64,000 nucleotides of DNA from Cocos nucifera (Eukaryota > Streptophyta > Magnoliopsida > Arecales > Arecaceae). The stretch's first letter is position 1. Each line of letters starts with the position of its first letter. The position numbers and the translations under genes were made by a program. The DNA lies in contig QRFJ01003326.1 of NCBI GenBank assembly GCA_006176705.1, positions 152,383-216,382 of the forward strand, in the 5' to 3' direction. The notes beneath the pieces are model-generated. The model saw only the letters and a program-made list of their open reading frames with translations. It was not told the origin of the DNA and made no database searches. Shown piece after piece: positions 22,619 through 35,347 of the stretch.

Positions 22619-23717
22619 TAATTCCTGCTTGCTGCAAGCACATAATAACAATCTTTTAAAACTAAGTCTAAACCAGATGGTAGTTGAAGAGGATATGTTT
22701 CCACCGCCATGGTAGCAACTCTTACTCCATTTTCGATGTGCAGGATCATCTCACCATCCCTCAGCCTCCTGCTATCCTCAAGATCCTACATGAAAGTGCA
22801 CAAATGAGCACTAGAACCAGAGTCAAGCATCCAACTAAATGCAGAAGAAACCATAAGGTTAGACTCAATAACGAGCATATCTCCAGAAGGACCTACCTCC
22901 TTCTTATTTTTTAGGATGGCCAGCTAAGTAGGATAGTTCTGCTTTTAGTGGCCGTCATTGTTGCAACGGAAATGCTTTCCTTTGTCAACGGCCTTCTTCT
23001 TCAGCTCTACCTTTTTCTTCTTTTCTCCTTCCACCTTCTTCTTTTTCATAGACTTTTTTTCTTTCCAAAAGACTTTTTCTTGGAAGAAGTCCATTTCATA
23101 GCAAGCACTGAGCCTTTAAAACTTTTCATGGAAAGCTCAGCAATAACTAGCATATTTATAAGTTCGACCAAAGAATTTTGAAGTTTATGCATATGGTAGT
23201 TCATGATGAACTGCCCATATGCATCAGTCAAGGATTGTAGAATTATATCATTCTGCAGATCTAGGTCCAACTTCACTCCAAGCTTCTCAAGCTCTTCTAA
23301 GTTCTTGATCATCATCAGACAATGATCTTGGACTGACTGCCCATCACGCATTTTAGCCTTGAATAGTCATTTAGTGACTTGATACTTGGTTACACGACTC
23401 TGTTCACCAACCATCTCTTGTAGGTGAGCCAACATTTGATGGGCAGTCCTGATATCTTCATGTTGGTGCTGAAGTTCATCAGACATCGAGCCCAACATGT
23501 AGTATCTGGCCTTGTTATCTTCGTCCATCCACTTTTCAAGAGACACTCTCTGTTCAGTGGATGGACGAGCTGGTAAGGTGGGAGGGTCCTAGTCTAATAC
23601 ATGAGTTAACTTTTTGGAATCCAAAATAATTTTGAAGTTTCGAAGCCAAACCTTGTAATTAGGTTCGGTCAGTCTATGGGTGTCCAGGATTCGTTTTAGT
23701 GGATTGGATGCAGACAT
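22619..23717 (-). pseudogene. Element C gag and protease
   Basis: Start ATG at 23715-23717 as in A. Gag core with several breaks; longest open piece 23046-23351 (MRDGQSVQDHCLMMIKNLEE...). The zinc knuckle (about 22925-22975) is ruined by a stop and loss of Cys. Protease LDSGSSAH is still readable near 22805-22835. Confidence 0.88.
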
Positions 23718-25586
23718 TTTCCTATAGAGAGTCAAAGTTTCTAGTTAAGATATTATAATTAAGACTTAACTAATTTATTTAGAGATTTTATTTTTAAATA
23801 AATTAGCTTCTACTATTTTCTTGGATCCCTATACTCTCTCTATAGAGATGCGAAAATCTCCATGATTAATGATTTCTAGTGGGTGGTGTGGTTCCACCAC
23901 CTGACTCATCACCTCACCTAATAATTATTGGTGATAGGTTAGCCAATGAGTGAACAACTCTTGTTCAATGATTCTCTAATCATGGCACACCCAAACTTAG
24001 TCTCTAATTCATGAATCTCATCATTCCTGACATATTGATCCACTCCTTAGTTAAGTCAAACCCACCATTAGCATAGATTGGATTCCTAATTGAGTCTCAT
24101 CATTACCATGTCCGAAATATTGAGCCCAATCCATCCTACAGCCCGTAACATCCAATGCCTAATAGACATGGTTGCATCTTTTCAGTGCAACTGAACCACT
24201 GTAACCAGCCGAGAACAATCAATTTCGGAAAGGGTCCACACATCTACAATAGTGGAAGATCTTAGACTTAATCTTTTCTTAGAAAGATTTGATTTAGGTC
24301 TTATTAAACTAGACTTGACATTGTCATAACCATTCTGACTAATCTAGTGGCATGGATTAGCTCAGATTATTGACCATCTCAGATCAAAACTGAGCCAACA
24401 AACATGGTCAGGTAAGTAAGACCGATGGAAGGGATATGCCATTAACTCGATAAGAACGCATTCGAGTCGAGTAGCTTTCAATTAAAAATTAGTCGATCGT
24501 ATCTGCCAAACTTACCTTAGACACTAAATTGTTGAGCTAGAACCAATCAGGTTAGCCTACAATCCAAACTCTAACCACTGAGCCTAATTAGGTCTTTGAT
24601 TGATCGATCACTCACGTGACTCGATCTTGACTCAGACTTAATCCTATTAGGCTGATCAATTTGAGCATTATTGATCCCATCTAACTAACTCTTGATTCGA
24701 TTTGATCAACCGCTTAGACCTAATTGAGCTATCCAAGCCCGAACCCAATATTATGAATATGTCTTAAATCTAAAATTTTTAATTTTAGACCTAATTAATA
24801 TTTTATAATCTTAATTCTTAATTAAGTTTAGGGTTTATAAACAAAACATGTATATTAAATCCTAGGATTTCAGGATCTAGGATTTTGTAGAAAATAAGTT
24901 CCTAATTTTTGATTAAGGACGAACACGCAGCACCCCTGCACATCATAAGAACACCTCATCGAATGGGAGGAGAGGGTATTTAAACCCTACTTTGTTCTTA
25001 TGACTGGACGGCCAAGGAGAATGCCTTAATCAAAAATATACAAAACTACAAAACTAGTTAGATCTATATCATATATCTCATAGATAAAAATTGATCTAAC
25101 ATTATACATATTTTGCATACATCTCATATATCTTTTCATGCATGTTTTCAGATCTTAATTATCTGATAATTCATCTAAAAAATTAAATTTAAATTGACCA
25201 CATCAATATAAATTCTAATCTAGATAATTATGTAGAACTATTCTACAACTAGTCTAATCATGCATTCATCATATCTCATATGATCCAAAAATTAAATAAT
25301 TTTATTTAATATTTTTTAGATTTTATTATAATATTTATAATATTAAAAAATAATAAATAAATAGATCTAAAATCATAATTTAATAAAATTAAATTATGAA
25401 CATGCAAGACTGTGTATAGAACTATTCTATTTTACAACTAGTCATGTATCTTGTAAAACTTAGATCTAAATTATTTAATTTTAATTTTTTTGATTTTAGA
25501 TCTAATTATATCTCATGTGACATCTAAAATCTTTTGATTATTAGATCAAAAATAATTAATATTAGATCTAAACAATTTTTAGAACC
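23718..25586 (-). other. Element C leader
   Basis: Long leader homologous to those of A and B, with more substitutions; no gene seen. Confidence 0.75.
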
Positions 25587-25600
25587 TGGCTCTAATACCA
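25587..25600 (-). other. PBS of element C, mutated
   Basis: Minus strand TGGTATTAGAGCCA, one C-to-T change from the PBS of A and B. Confidence 0.9.
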
Positions 25601-25602
25601 GT

Positions 25603-27885
25603 TGAAGGAAAAATTTTGATTTTCTGGGTCAGGTTCGTTCAGATTTGATCGGATCAAGAGAGATATTTCAAAAATTTCTCTCATATATCCAGATCAGATC
25701 TAAGATATTTCAAATTTAATTTTATATATCTAATAAATAAAATAAAAATAAATTAAATTTGATTAATTTATATCTTAATGTTGGGTAATCAGATTATCCT
25801 TTGATGATCCTACTGATTGCCTGAGATTCTGGATCTAGCCATGCAAGCACCTGACCTCTACTAGTATCCACTCAGGTTGGATCTAGAGATCTTCTTCTTC
25901 TTTATCATCTCTTCAAATATCAGATCTAGATCTGATTTGGAGGATCTTCAAAACTTCTTTCAAAGATCTACAGTCGTCTTTCCAGTAGTGCTGCTTTCTT
26001 CCTTTCTCGTCAGCTTTCTCTTGCTTGGATCGCATCAAACTGGAGGCCAAAATTCTTTGGGCAAGGAGAGGAGAGAGAGAACCAAAAGATGGCATGGAGG
26101 AGGGAGAGGGGCAGTCTTGGAGTATGGGCTAAGAGAGAACTCTATAAAAGTTTGGCTCAGACAGGGTTTATACAGACCCTGCTGCGCCATGCAGTGCCAC
26201 ATCATCCCGGCCAATCACATTGCTTCATGCAATCAGATTTAAATCTGATTAATGGGATGACATCACCTGATCCAATTAGATGAGAGCCCCTTTAATTCAT
26301 CCTTAGGTGGCACCAAGACTGGTCAAAGCTGAGTCTTAGGTGCCTTCCTAAGTTGATTCAATGAAGCAAGCCTGGAGTCCCATTCATATGGGACTCTAGT
26401 CGTCCCTATCCATGGGCGCATGCCTCCTCAGGCATGCGCCCCCTCCTTTCCAATTTCTAGCAAGGGGATAAGCTCCTATCTGCTCTTCTATGGGTGCATG
26501 ACACATGGGTAGATGTCCAAGGGTCAAAGGTCAACGTTTGACCAAAGTCAAAAGACAAGAATTAGCAGGTGATGAAAAATGGCAGATGTTGTCTCAAATT
26601 TATCTCTTAAATTAAGAAAATCCTTTTTTGACCTGAACAAGCTCCAGTCAGACCAAGTAAAGATATCTGAGTGAGCACAAATATATTTGACTCAGTCGAG
26701 ACAACTTTTAATGATAGTAGAAGGAGAACGTTAAGTTTAATCGTGTGTTAGCACAATTTTCTTGAACCTAATTGATTCTAATTCAAATCAATTGAACTGG
26801 GTTAGTCCAATTGATGATATCTAGATCCAAATCCTTATTTGTGTGATCCAGTTAGGTTCAGTTCTATATGGTAATTGGATATGTCATGATCTCTATCATC
26901 GACATCATGGAAACTCCTTTTAATGAATCAGAACTCTTCTGATTCAGACAACTAGAATGATCGATCATCTAAATCATTCTAACGCTCCCAAAATCCACCA
27001 GTGACACCTAGCAGTATATGGTGGCAACCCATCAAAATTGAAAATGAACCTCTTGGTGCAGCTACTTGTGTGATTAGTTTTTCTATCTTGAGCCCCGATC
27101 AGATTAGGGTTAAGGTGAACTCATCAAACCCTAATTTCTGTCATATGATTTGATCATTTGATTCAAGTCCGATGTAAAAATCTTAATAGAAACACTTTCT
27201 ATTATTTCACTCTGCCATGGCCATGGGCTTATGGACTTGATTCTCATGATTATCATAGGGCTGCTCCTTATCCACTAAGGTAGATAGATTCCTTCTTGGT
27301 GCAATCTAATTCCTACAATGAATATGCTATAGCCAACATACACCTCAGAGTTTTGAATGGCTAGGAGACCGAGTCATGGTATAGTCAAACTATATCACCC
27401 TCAAGGTAAACTATCGATGCACCTCTGATCAAAGAACTAGACACACCACTGTAGCTTCGAGTTAGTCATCGATGAGAAGGTAGACTTCCTTATGACTGCT
27501 CGAGGTGGTCACGCTCGGTGCCTTCATTCTCTAACAAGTATCTATACTCTCGCTCTGGTGTTTCTACATCGTAGACTCAAGACTCATCTACTACAAAAAA
27601 GTGATTGCACACCAACCTTCTGGATCAATCATCATCCTCATGATGATCATATAGTCGAAAGTATTTTATAAATTAATAAATAAAAATTCATGTCTTAAAT
27701 TTTTAACTCTTGAAAATATGAATTATCATTACCATTAACTCAAGGGATGTATCATAGTCACTAAATACATATTTATGATAGAAAATAATTAATTTTATTT
27801 TTTATAGTCAAAATTATAATTTGCCCCTACAAGTGTATTACAAGTGTAAGTCAATTCTGGCTTCTAGGGGCACACATATCTAATA
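25603..27885 (-). repeat. 5' LTR of element C
   Basis: 2283 bp, TGAAGGAAAAATT...CTAATA (last CA mutated to TA). TATA-like gtataaac on minus near 26166-26173. Carries the C-type version of the inverted-repeat cluster (26375-26441). Confidence 0.93.
26375..26441. repeat. Inverted repeats in C-type LTR U3
   Basis: IR1 GAGTCCCAT (26375-26383) / ATGGGACTC (26388-26396). IR2 GGGCGCATGCCT (26414-26425) / AGGCATGCGCCC (26430-26441), perfect 12-bp arms and a 4-base loop. Same positions as IR1 and IR2 of A but with changed, still complementary arms. Confidence 0.85.
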
Positions 27886-27890
27886 GAATC

Positions 27891-29372
27891 CATAGAAAAG
27901 GTGGTATTTTTAGATTTAAAATCTTTAATTTTTTTTAAAAAAAAAGAAAAAAGTTTTGAAATTAAAAGTGAAGTCAAAAAATAAAAAGGAAAAATTAAAA
28001 GGTGCAGAAATTTAAACTTGGTACTAAGATCTACTAGTTAGATCTTAGCATCCACTTGCAATAAAATAAAAAGTAATAATTAAAGTGTAAAAATTAAATT
28101 ACAATAAAAATAAAGAGCTAAAATTAAATTATAAAAAATAAAATTTATATTAATTAAAATTTTAAAATTTAAATACATAAAATTTAAAAATAAAATAAAA
28201 TAAAATAAAATAGCCTAATCTTTGATCTTAGATCGTCATTGGCCGAAAGATGGTGTAAAAGCCCAGCTCTTCTTCTCAACACCCATTGCCTTAAAGCAGC
28301 CATTAACCCAAATCCTAGCTTCACCATGTACCAAAGCTTTTCTCTAATCAGATCGATTGATTTCTAGAGGCCTGGGGTCCTTTTTATAGAGCTAGGAGAT
28401 CTGGAGAGTTTTCTTCTAGGCAATGTGGGACTAAGGAGCTCTTTGATTATCAAAATATGAAGAAATCTAAGTAAAAATTGGATTAAAAGGAGTTCTGGTT
28501 GAATTCTACTACTTTGGATGAAATTTGGCTATTCAATAGGAATCCAACGGACCAAAAATCATCAAAATTAGATGCGTATCGGCCCAGATCAGGTCGAATT
28601 AAATTTTGGCCATTCGATTACATTAATCAGGAGAAAGTTTGGCCATTGGATCAAGTTCTAGATGTTTTAATCAACTTGAAAGCTTCCTAGACCATTAGAT
28701 CTGAGTCAGATGTGAGCACTGCAATCCAATGGCATGTTGGAAGTTGAATCAAATCCGAAAATAACCACCACCGTCCGATCTTGACTGCAATCAATCGGAT
28801 CTATCCGATCGTGTCTTTATTATTCTCATGGACCACGTGGATCGAGTGCACCATACACCGCAACCAATCAGTGCTTTCTGTCATCGAGTGAAAAGTCCAA
28901 AATGTCCTGTGAGCCATGATAGATTTTCTATGAATCCTTTAAGGGTCCAGGTCCACCACATGTCGCTCTATGATTCATCGATTTCTGCTAAGCTGGCGGT
29001 CCATACCTGAATCATAGATCGACTGGCAACTTCTATGACTGAGTCAGCTTTGACAGCTTGGCTTGGCTTGCAGAGCCGACTGAGCCATTTTTCTTTTTTA
29101 TTTAATTTTTATTTAATTTATTTCTTTAGAAATTCATATCTTCTCCATTTTAGCTCTATTTTGCTTGAAACTTATTTTATTGTAATTAAAAAAATGATCT
29201 CTTTCCATTGATTATAAATTTTTTTAATTTTTATTATTTTTTAATTAATTTTTTTAATTAATAAAATATTAATTTTTTAAAAATATATATAAATTGATCA
29301 TTAATTTTTAAAAATTAATATAAATTAATTGATAAACTAATATTTTTATTGGTGAATTTATGACACTTATCA
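27891..29372 (-). repeat. 3' LTR of element D, part 2
   Basis: Continues from 7379 and matches 33354-34850. TATA on minus ctctataaaaag at about 28380-28391. Very AT-rich stretches 28080-28210 and 29090-29350. Ends ...CACTTATCA. Short frames at 28499-28690 and 28828-29010 are not credible genes. Confidence 0.9.
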
Positions 29373-30650
29373 CACCCCCTTACTTAAGCTTTGCTCATCC
29401 TCGCATAAAGAAAGAATTTAGTTTTAAATATCTTTTTAATTTTAGAGTTTCGAATTTTACCTAAGCAGTTTTCAAAATGGCCATTGATATTCAGTAGAGC
29501 TTAAGTGAGACATATCATTGAGATATTAATACATATCAATAAAAAAATTAAGTAAAAAATATTAAATTTTTTTAAATTTTTTCTAAATTATCCCATATTT
29601 ATCTCTGATTTATCTAAACTTTCATATAGGCAAGTGTATTGCTACTTCTGCCCTTCATTTATTGATTTTTATTTTCATATTGCTCATTTTTTGATGCGAA
29701 TATCATTGCTTACTTAGACAACAGAATCTAATTACTCGATGAAAAATACTTTTTTTTTTTTAACATTGTACCACTATTGAGTGTCTTAACCCATTATGCT
29801 TTCTATTTGATCTATGTAGCGAGTCTTGGGCTAATGACTCCCAAACTAGTTGACTTTAGGGCACTAGGTATAGAATACCCCTTTGGCTTACTAGCTTGAA
29901 TCAAATAGGCTATGAGTTAAGACTAGCTTTACAATGAGCTTCTTTGCCCTTTCCACTTTTTGATGCGAAACTCAATGCTTGCTTAGGCAAAGAGGTTCGG
30001 TTACTCAGTGAGAAATACTTAAAAACTATTTTATTTAATTTTTTATATGAAAAAATATATAGTTATCCTACTCAAGCCCATAAAAAGTAGACTTTCTTTG
30101 ATGCTAGTAAAAAAAATTAGAAATGCTCCAAGAAAAAACTTTTTATGTTCTAGACTTAATTTTTTATTGAATTTTTTTAATACTTAATTTCTCAATATCT
30201 CATAGATTCTTTGATCTGTGTATCAATTTTCTTTTAAAAATGCTTAGTTTAATTCAATTCTTAAGCATAATCAGGTGTCTAAATACTAAATACTAACTTT
30301 TTTGAGGACTTAAAATTTTTAAAATTTTTATTTTTCTTCCCCCCCAACTTAATCAACATTGTCCTCAATGGAGAAGAAAAAATAAAGGATGTAATAAAGA
30401 ACATGAAAGAATACATCTGACTATATTTTTGGTCCAATATATGCCTTTGAAAATTTGGGCTCTCCCTCCAACTTATTCAAATTATCCTAAAAAAAAATCA
30501 ACTGAAAAGATAAATTAAACTAAAGAAAACTAAATATTGGATTGCCTCCCAACAAGCGCTAAATTTACCATCTTCAGCCAGATACAATGCAGCTTACTAT
30601 CCTATGTCGAATATTGGATTGACAAATTCCAATGGTTTTGGATTACCTAT
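29373..30650 (-). other. Element D 3' untranslated region with Athila/Tat-type signatures
   Basis: The PPT lies at 29373-29388 (minus AAGTAAGGGGGTG before TGATAAG). Further up are minus-strand CATTGAGGACAATG and AAGTTGGGGGG (30334-30370) and GCGCTTGTTGGGAGGCAA (about 30545-30562), phrases I know from the 3' ends of Athila/Tat elements after pol. Here they follow gag directly. An imperfect duplication is anchored by tttttgatgcgaa at 29692 and 29959. Confidence 0.7.
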
Positions 30651-30659
30651 CTTAGAAAG

Positions 30660-32000
30660 TTAATTTATAATTCTATTATTGATATAATCATTGTTAATTT
30701 TAGGGACATAATTTGTGATCCCATTCTCAGATCCGTGTTTATTAAGAACTTCTTCTATTTGTTCTTCTAAAATGCTCATGAATGGAGTTTTTGTATTAGG
30801 AGTTAAGTTTGATTCAATGGGTGCTGGAATGGTGACAAAAGGTGGTTTTAATTTTGAAGGTAAATTAATGTGATCTTGCTTAAACAACTCCATTGACTCT
30901 TCATTACATGCCTCTTGATTTTTGTAAGAAGAACCTGCTCATAGGGTTGAAGGAAATAGGCTTTTAGGTTTATAAGTTTCAGGTAAATTATCTATTCCTT
31001 TTTTTCCTATGTCTATCTCATTTAAACTAGAACTAGCATCAGTACTAATTTTTGGCTTGGGTTCTTCTGTATGGTTAGTCTCAGTGCTAATCAGTTCCTC
31101 TAAATTTTCATTTTGGCTAGCATCAATACTAGTCTCTCTTACCTAATCTTGGAATGGGTCCATAAGAATCTTATAGCTTTTAAGTTTAGGAAGTACTTTG
31201 GCATTCTCAAATTAGGGATTCTTAAGTAAGACATTAAATTGATAACTTGGTTCAGATGGTTGGTGGACATTAGGTGGGTTGTTTGAAATTGGTAGGCTCA
31301 GTAGTTGATCTAGTTCTCTCCTCATGTTAGATTTAGCTAGTTGTCTAATTTGAGCTTCTAGCCTGACGATAGATTCTTGTTGAGTTAAGATCGATTGTTA
31401 TTGATTCAGAATTAATTATTGATGTTGGTTAAATCTATCATTAGCTAGATTGGTCTATTGAGAAGGTGGGTATGAGGGCTGATTATAATGTGGTGGCTGG
31501 AAATGCTGACTAGGCTGATCTCTATTATAAGCATAGTTCTGGTATTGAGGTCTATTCTGATAATTTTGCACTGATGGAGTTTGGGTCTGAGCCTGAGTCT
31601 GTTGTGATTTCTAAGAAAAATTAGGATGGTTTCTTCAGCCAGAGTTATATGAATTTGAAAATGGATCATTAACCGACTTGGAGTAGCTTTTAGCAGCTTG
31701 GACTTATTCTCGAATAAAATGTAGAAATTATGCAGCAATAGGACATTTATTCATATGATGGGTTGGGCTAGCATAAATAGAATAAAACTCCTGATAATTA
31801 GAAGGTGATATGAATTGTGCAGGAGATTATTGACCTAGGGTTAGGAGTTGATCTAATTTCTAGGCAAGAAGATCAACTTGATCTAATTTTTGGACTATTA
31901 GATTCAAGTCAGCCATTTGATTATCAAGCTTAATATGAATCAACCATTCAATATTATGGTTGGGTTCAACTAGATAAGGGAAGTGATTTCCTACCATATA
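30660..32000 (-). pseudogene. Element D gag remnant (C-terminal half only)
   Basis: With stops and shifts, the minus strand shows Athila/Tat Gag features in order: a stretch with THHMNKCP, then DPFSNSYNSG and RNHPNFS (31620-31690), a Gln/Pro/Asn-rich linker, and ESIVRLEAQIRQLAKS (about 31335-31390), the usual C-terminal coiled-coil. A 77-codon frame at 30660-30893 follows. The capsid half is absent: above about 32030 the sequence is AT-rich non-coding. No protease motif follows. Confidence 0.72.
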
Positions 32001-33224
32001 TGTAGGAGTATAACCTTAACATGTGGTTAGAAATTTTTTTTTTAGAATTTTTAGAATTTTTTATATTTCTTTATTATTTTATTATATTAAAAATTAATTT
32101 TTTAATTAAAATTTTTTTAATTATTTTTTTAATTATTTTAAATTTAATTTAATTTTATTTAATTATTAATTTTAATATTTTTTAGTTAGTTTAATTTAAT
32201 TTAATTTTTAAGTTAATTTAATTTTTATTTTATTTAATTTAATTTTTTAAGAGAAAAAAATAAAAAAATAAAAGTTCTAAAGAAGAGGTCCTAAGGAGTC
32301 TTAGAACTAAGAAGAGAGAGAAGAATTAGGTTTAATTAGGTTTGATGTTGGTTAGCAATCAAGTTGGTCAATCAATCCTAACTAAGGGTTATCCTAGATT
32401 TAGACAGCTCCTAACTGTCAAGGTCATCTTCAAGCCCTTCAAGTATAGGATCAGCCAATCAATTAGTCAGATAAGTGTAAGATCGATGGTAGTCCTTCCG
32501 TTGCTTGCCTTAGACACCAATTATGCTTTATCAGGTAAGCTAATGGAACTAATTAGAAATCACCTTCCTTTGGCTCAGTCATCCCTAAGCCACTTTCCTA
32601 GACACCAGTCAAATTGACTAACCCTAATCTAGTTCAACTCTTAGGATTTCTTATCCTATTAGCTCGAGTTTCTAGGGCTGATGTCTAATTGATTTTAAAA
32701 TTAAAAGCTTAGGTCAATGCAGGATGCTAGTTGGTTGTTTGTGGGCTAAGAAAGGATGATCAAATTTCCATCTTATCTTATTTGATTGGGTATTGCCCTT
32801 AATTTGGTTTAATATGAATATGCATAAAAAGTTTCAATCAAATGATTCCATGCAATTTAAACTAGATGCATGCAACTAATTAAATTCTGAAAGGCTTACC
32901 TTGCCTCTGGCAATCACCAAAAAAAATAAAAATAAAAATAAAACTAATATGATGCATGCTCTAAACAATTAGGACTTCTAATCTTGTCATAAGATTTTTA
33001 ATTAAATTTAAATGGATATATATTTTTTAAAAAATTGATTTAAAAATAAAATAAATAAAAAAAAATAAAATGACTAGGGTTAGGATTGATCTCACTAAGC
33101 AAAAAGCTCTTTTTCTACGAAATAAAAAAACGTCAGCAAGCAATATTTATAAGAAAATAAAAATTTTATTTATAATTTATTTATAAAAAAATTAAAGAGA
33201 TCAAAAACTTAATGTCCGTGCCTT
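32001..33224 (-). other. Element D leader
   Basis: AT-rich non-coding sequence between PBS and gag remnant, including long A/T runs at 32030-32270. A more complex block at 32340-32540 (ccttagacaccaattatg) resembles the leader phrase caccaaatt near 2095 of A, perhaps by chance. No gene seen; the plus frame 32342-32617 has no family resemblance. Confidence 0.55.
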
Positions 33225-33241
33225 CCTTGGCAATGGCGCCA
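33225..33241 (-). other. PBS of element D (tRNA-Asp type)
   Basis: Minus strand TGGCGCCATTGCCAAGG. The complement of the plant tRNA-Asp 3' end is TGGCGCCGTTGCCGGGG; three differences, all G-to-A. Located six bases from the LTR end. tRNA-Asp priming is typical of Athila/Tat gypsy elements. Confidence 0.82.
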
Positions 33242-33247
33242 AAAATT

Positions 33248-34850
33248 TGATAAGATCGCGATGTTGTCATTAAGACACCATGTTTATCAATTTAATCTAA
33301 CTTTTTAAAATAATAAAAAATACATAGATAGCAGTGAGTTGGATTGAATCCATAGGAAAGGTAGTATTTTTAGATTTAAATCTTTGATTTTTTAAAAGAA
33401 AAAAGAACAAGAGTTTTAAAATTAAAAGTGAAGTCAGAAAATAAAAAGCAAAAATTAAAAGGTGCAAAAATTTAAACTTGGTACTAAGATCAACTAATTA
33501 GATCTTAGCATCTACTTGCAATAAAATAAAAAGTAATAATTAAAGTATAGAAATTAAATTGCAATAAAAATAAAGAGCTAAAATTAAAGTGTAAAAAATA
33601 AAATTTACATTAATTAAAATTTTAAAATTTAAATACGTAAAATTTAAAAAAAAAAGAAAATAAAATAAAATAGCTTGATCTCTGTTCTTGGATCGGCATT
33701 GGCAGAAAGATGGTGTAGAAGCCCAACTCTTCTTCTCGGCACCCATTGCCTCGAAGTAGTCATTAACCCAAAGCCTGGCTTCATCTTATACTAAAGCTTT
33801 TCTCTAATCAGATCTATTGATTTCTAGAGGCCTGGGGTCCTTTTTATAGACATAGGAGGGCTGGAGAATTTTTTTCTAGGTAATATGGGACCAGGGAGCT
33901 CTTTGATCATCAAAATATGGAGAAATCTAAATAAAAATTAGATTAAAAAGAGTTCTAATTAAATTCTACTACTCTAGATGAAATCTGGCCATTCAATAGG
34001 AATCCAACGGACCAAAAATCATCAAAATTGGATGCATATCGACCCAGATCAGGTCGGATTAAATTCTAGCCATTCGATTGCATTAATCAGAAGAAAATCT
34101 TGCCATCGAATTGAGTTTTGGATGTTTTAATCAACTCAAAAGCTTCCTGGACTATTGGATCTGAGTCAGATGTGAGTGGTGCCGTTCGATGACGTGCTGG
34201 AAGCTGAATCAAACCCAAAAATAATCACCGCCATCCGATCTTGACTATAATCAATCGGATCCATTCGATCACGCCTTTATTGATCCCATGGAGCGCATGG
34301 ACCATTTGCACCATACACCGCAACCAATCAATGCCTCCTATCATCGAGTGAAAAGTCCAAAATGCCCTATGAGCTGCGATAGATTTTCTGTGAACCCTTT
34401 AAGGATCTAGGTCCACCACGTCTCGCTCCGTAATTTGTCAATTTCTGCTGAGCTGGTGGTTCACATCTGAATCGTGGACTAGATGGTGGCTTCTATGGCT
34501 GAGTCGATTTTGATGGCTTGACTTGGCTTGGTGGCTTGGCTTGCGGAGCCGACTGAGCCATTTTTCTTTTTTTATTTAATTTTTATTTATTTTATTTCTT
34601 TAGAAATTTGTATCTTCTCCGTTTTAGCTCCGTTTTGCTCGAAACTTATTTTATTGTGATCAAAAAAATGAGCTCTTTCCATTAATTCTAAAATTTTATT
34701 TTTTTAATTTTTATTATTTTTTAATTAATTTTTTTAATTAATAAAAATATTAATTTCTTAAAAATATATAAATTGATCATTAATTCTTAAAAATTAATAT
34801 AAATTAATTAATAAATTAATACTTTATTAGTAAATTTATGGTACTTATCA
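33248..34850 (-). repeat. 5' LTR of element D
   Basis: 1603 bp, TGATAAGATCGCG...TTATCA, the uninterrupted copy that proves where C entered the other LTR. TATA on minus at 33841-33850 (tctataaaaa). AGCCGACTGAGCCA occurs at about 34547-34560. Confidence 0.92.
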
Positions 34851-34855
34851 ATATA

Positions 34856-35303
34856 CTTTATAAAAGGTCAAGCCCAAGCTCATAGATAAACTCTCCAAAT
34901 CGAAACAACCCACGTACACAAAATAATAACCCACAAAAACTGAGCGGACCCAGTTTCAGATTGAGCTGGCTAACCTGCAACTGGATTGACTCAGTCCCAG
35001 ACTAAGCTGACCCAGTTGTGGGACTAAGTCGATCCAATTATGGTCCTAAACCAACCTAGTTGTGTACCTTGTCAATAGTCTAAAAATGTGGCTTTCTATC
35101 TAAATTTTTCTTTGAGACCTAGCCAACCCAATCCTGGACTGAGCCGGCCCAGTTTCCAACTTAGCCGGCTTAGTCTTAGGGTGAGCTGACCTAGTTTCTA
35201 AACTTTGCTAGAAGAGCTGATTTCTCTTTCGGCTTGCTTCCGTCTTTTCATAACCTATCTTCTCATGTTTTCAATACTTGGGAGTGCCACTTCTGAGCTC
35301 ACA
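34856..35303 (-). repeat. 3' LTR of element E, part 2
   Basis: Continues part 1 after D and ends ...GAGCTCACA. It carries more copies of the GAGC(C)GACCCAGTTG repeat than the 5' LTR, so together the 3' LTR (about 659 bp) is longer than the 5' LTR (614 bp). Confidence 0.88.
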
Positions 35304-35347
35304 TTTTTCACCTTGGTACTTTCAAGTCCTTTTGAACTCATCTCTTC

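Larger units (their letters stand above)
7385..27885 (-). mobile_element. Element C: Ty1/copia, split by B
   Basis: Minus-strand copia of the 2.2-kb LTR group. The 3' LTR is split (7385-9072 and 19410-20006), degenerate gag-pol is at 20022-23717, the leader at 23718-25586 and the 5' LTR at 25603-27885. About 260 bases of the pre-integrase region are missing at 22618. It is inserted in the 3' LTR of D. Confidence 0.93.
7282..34850 (-). mobile_element. Element D: non-autonomous Ty3/gypsy (Athila/Tat-like) without pol
   Basis: Minus-strand element. The 3' LTR is split by C (7282-7384 and 27891-29372), the internal region is 29373-33247 and the 5' LTR 33248-34850. LTRs run TGATAAG...TTATCA. The PBS matches tRNA-Asp, and the gag C-terminus and 3' motifs are Athila/Tat-like. 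The internal region is under 4 kb and has no protease, RT, RNase H or integrase, so the element must have used enzymes supplied by relatives. Confidence 0.85.

Noticed and set aside
28080..28210. AT-rich tracts in D (also 29090-29350, 32030-32270, 34690-34800) as origin or satellite
   Set aside because: They recur in both D LTRs and the leader, and show no regular tandem period.
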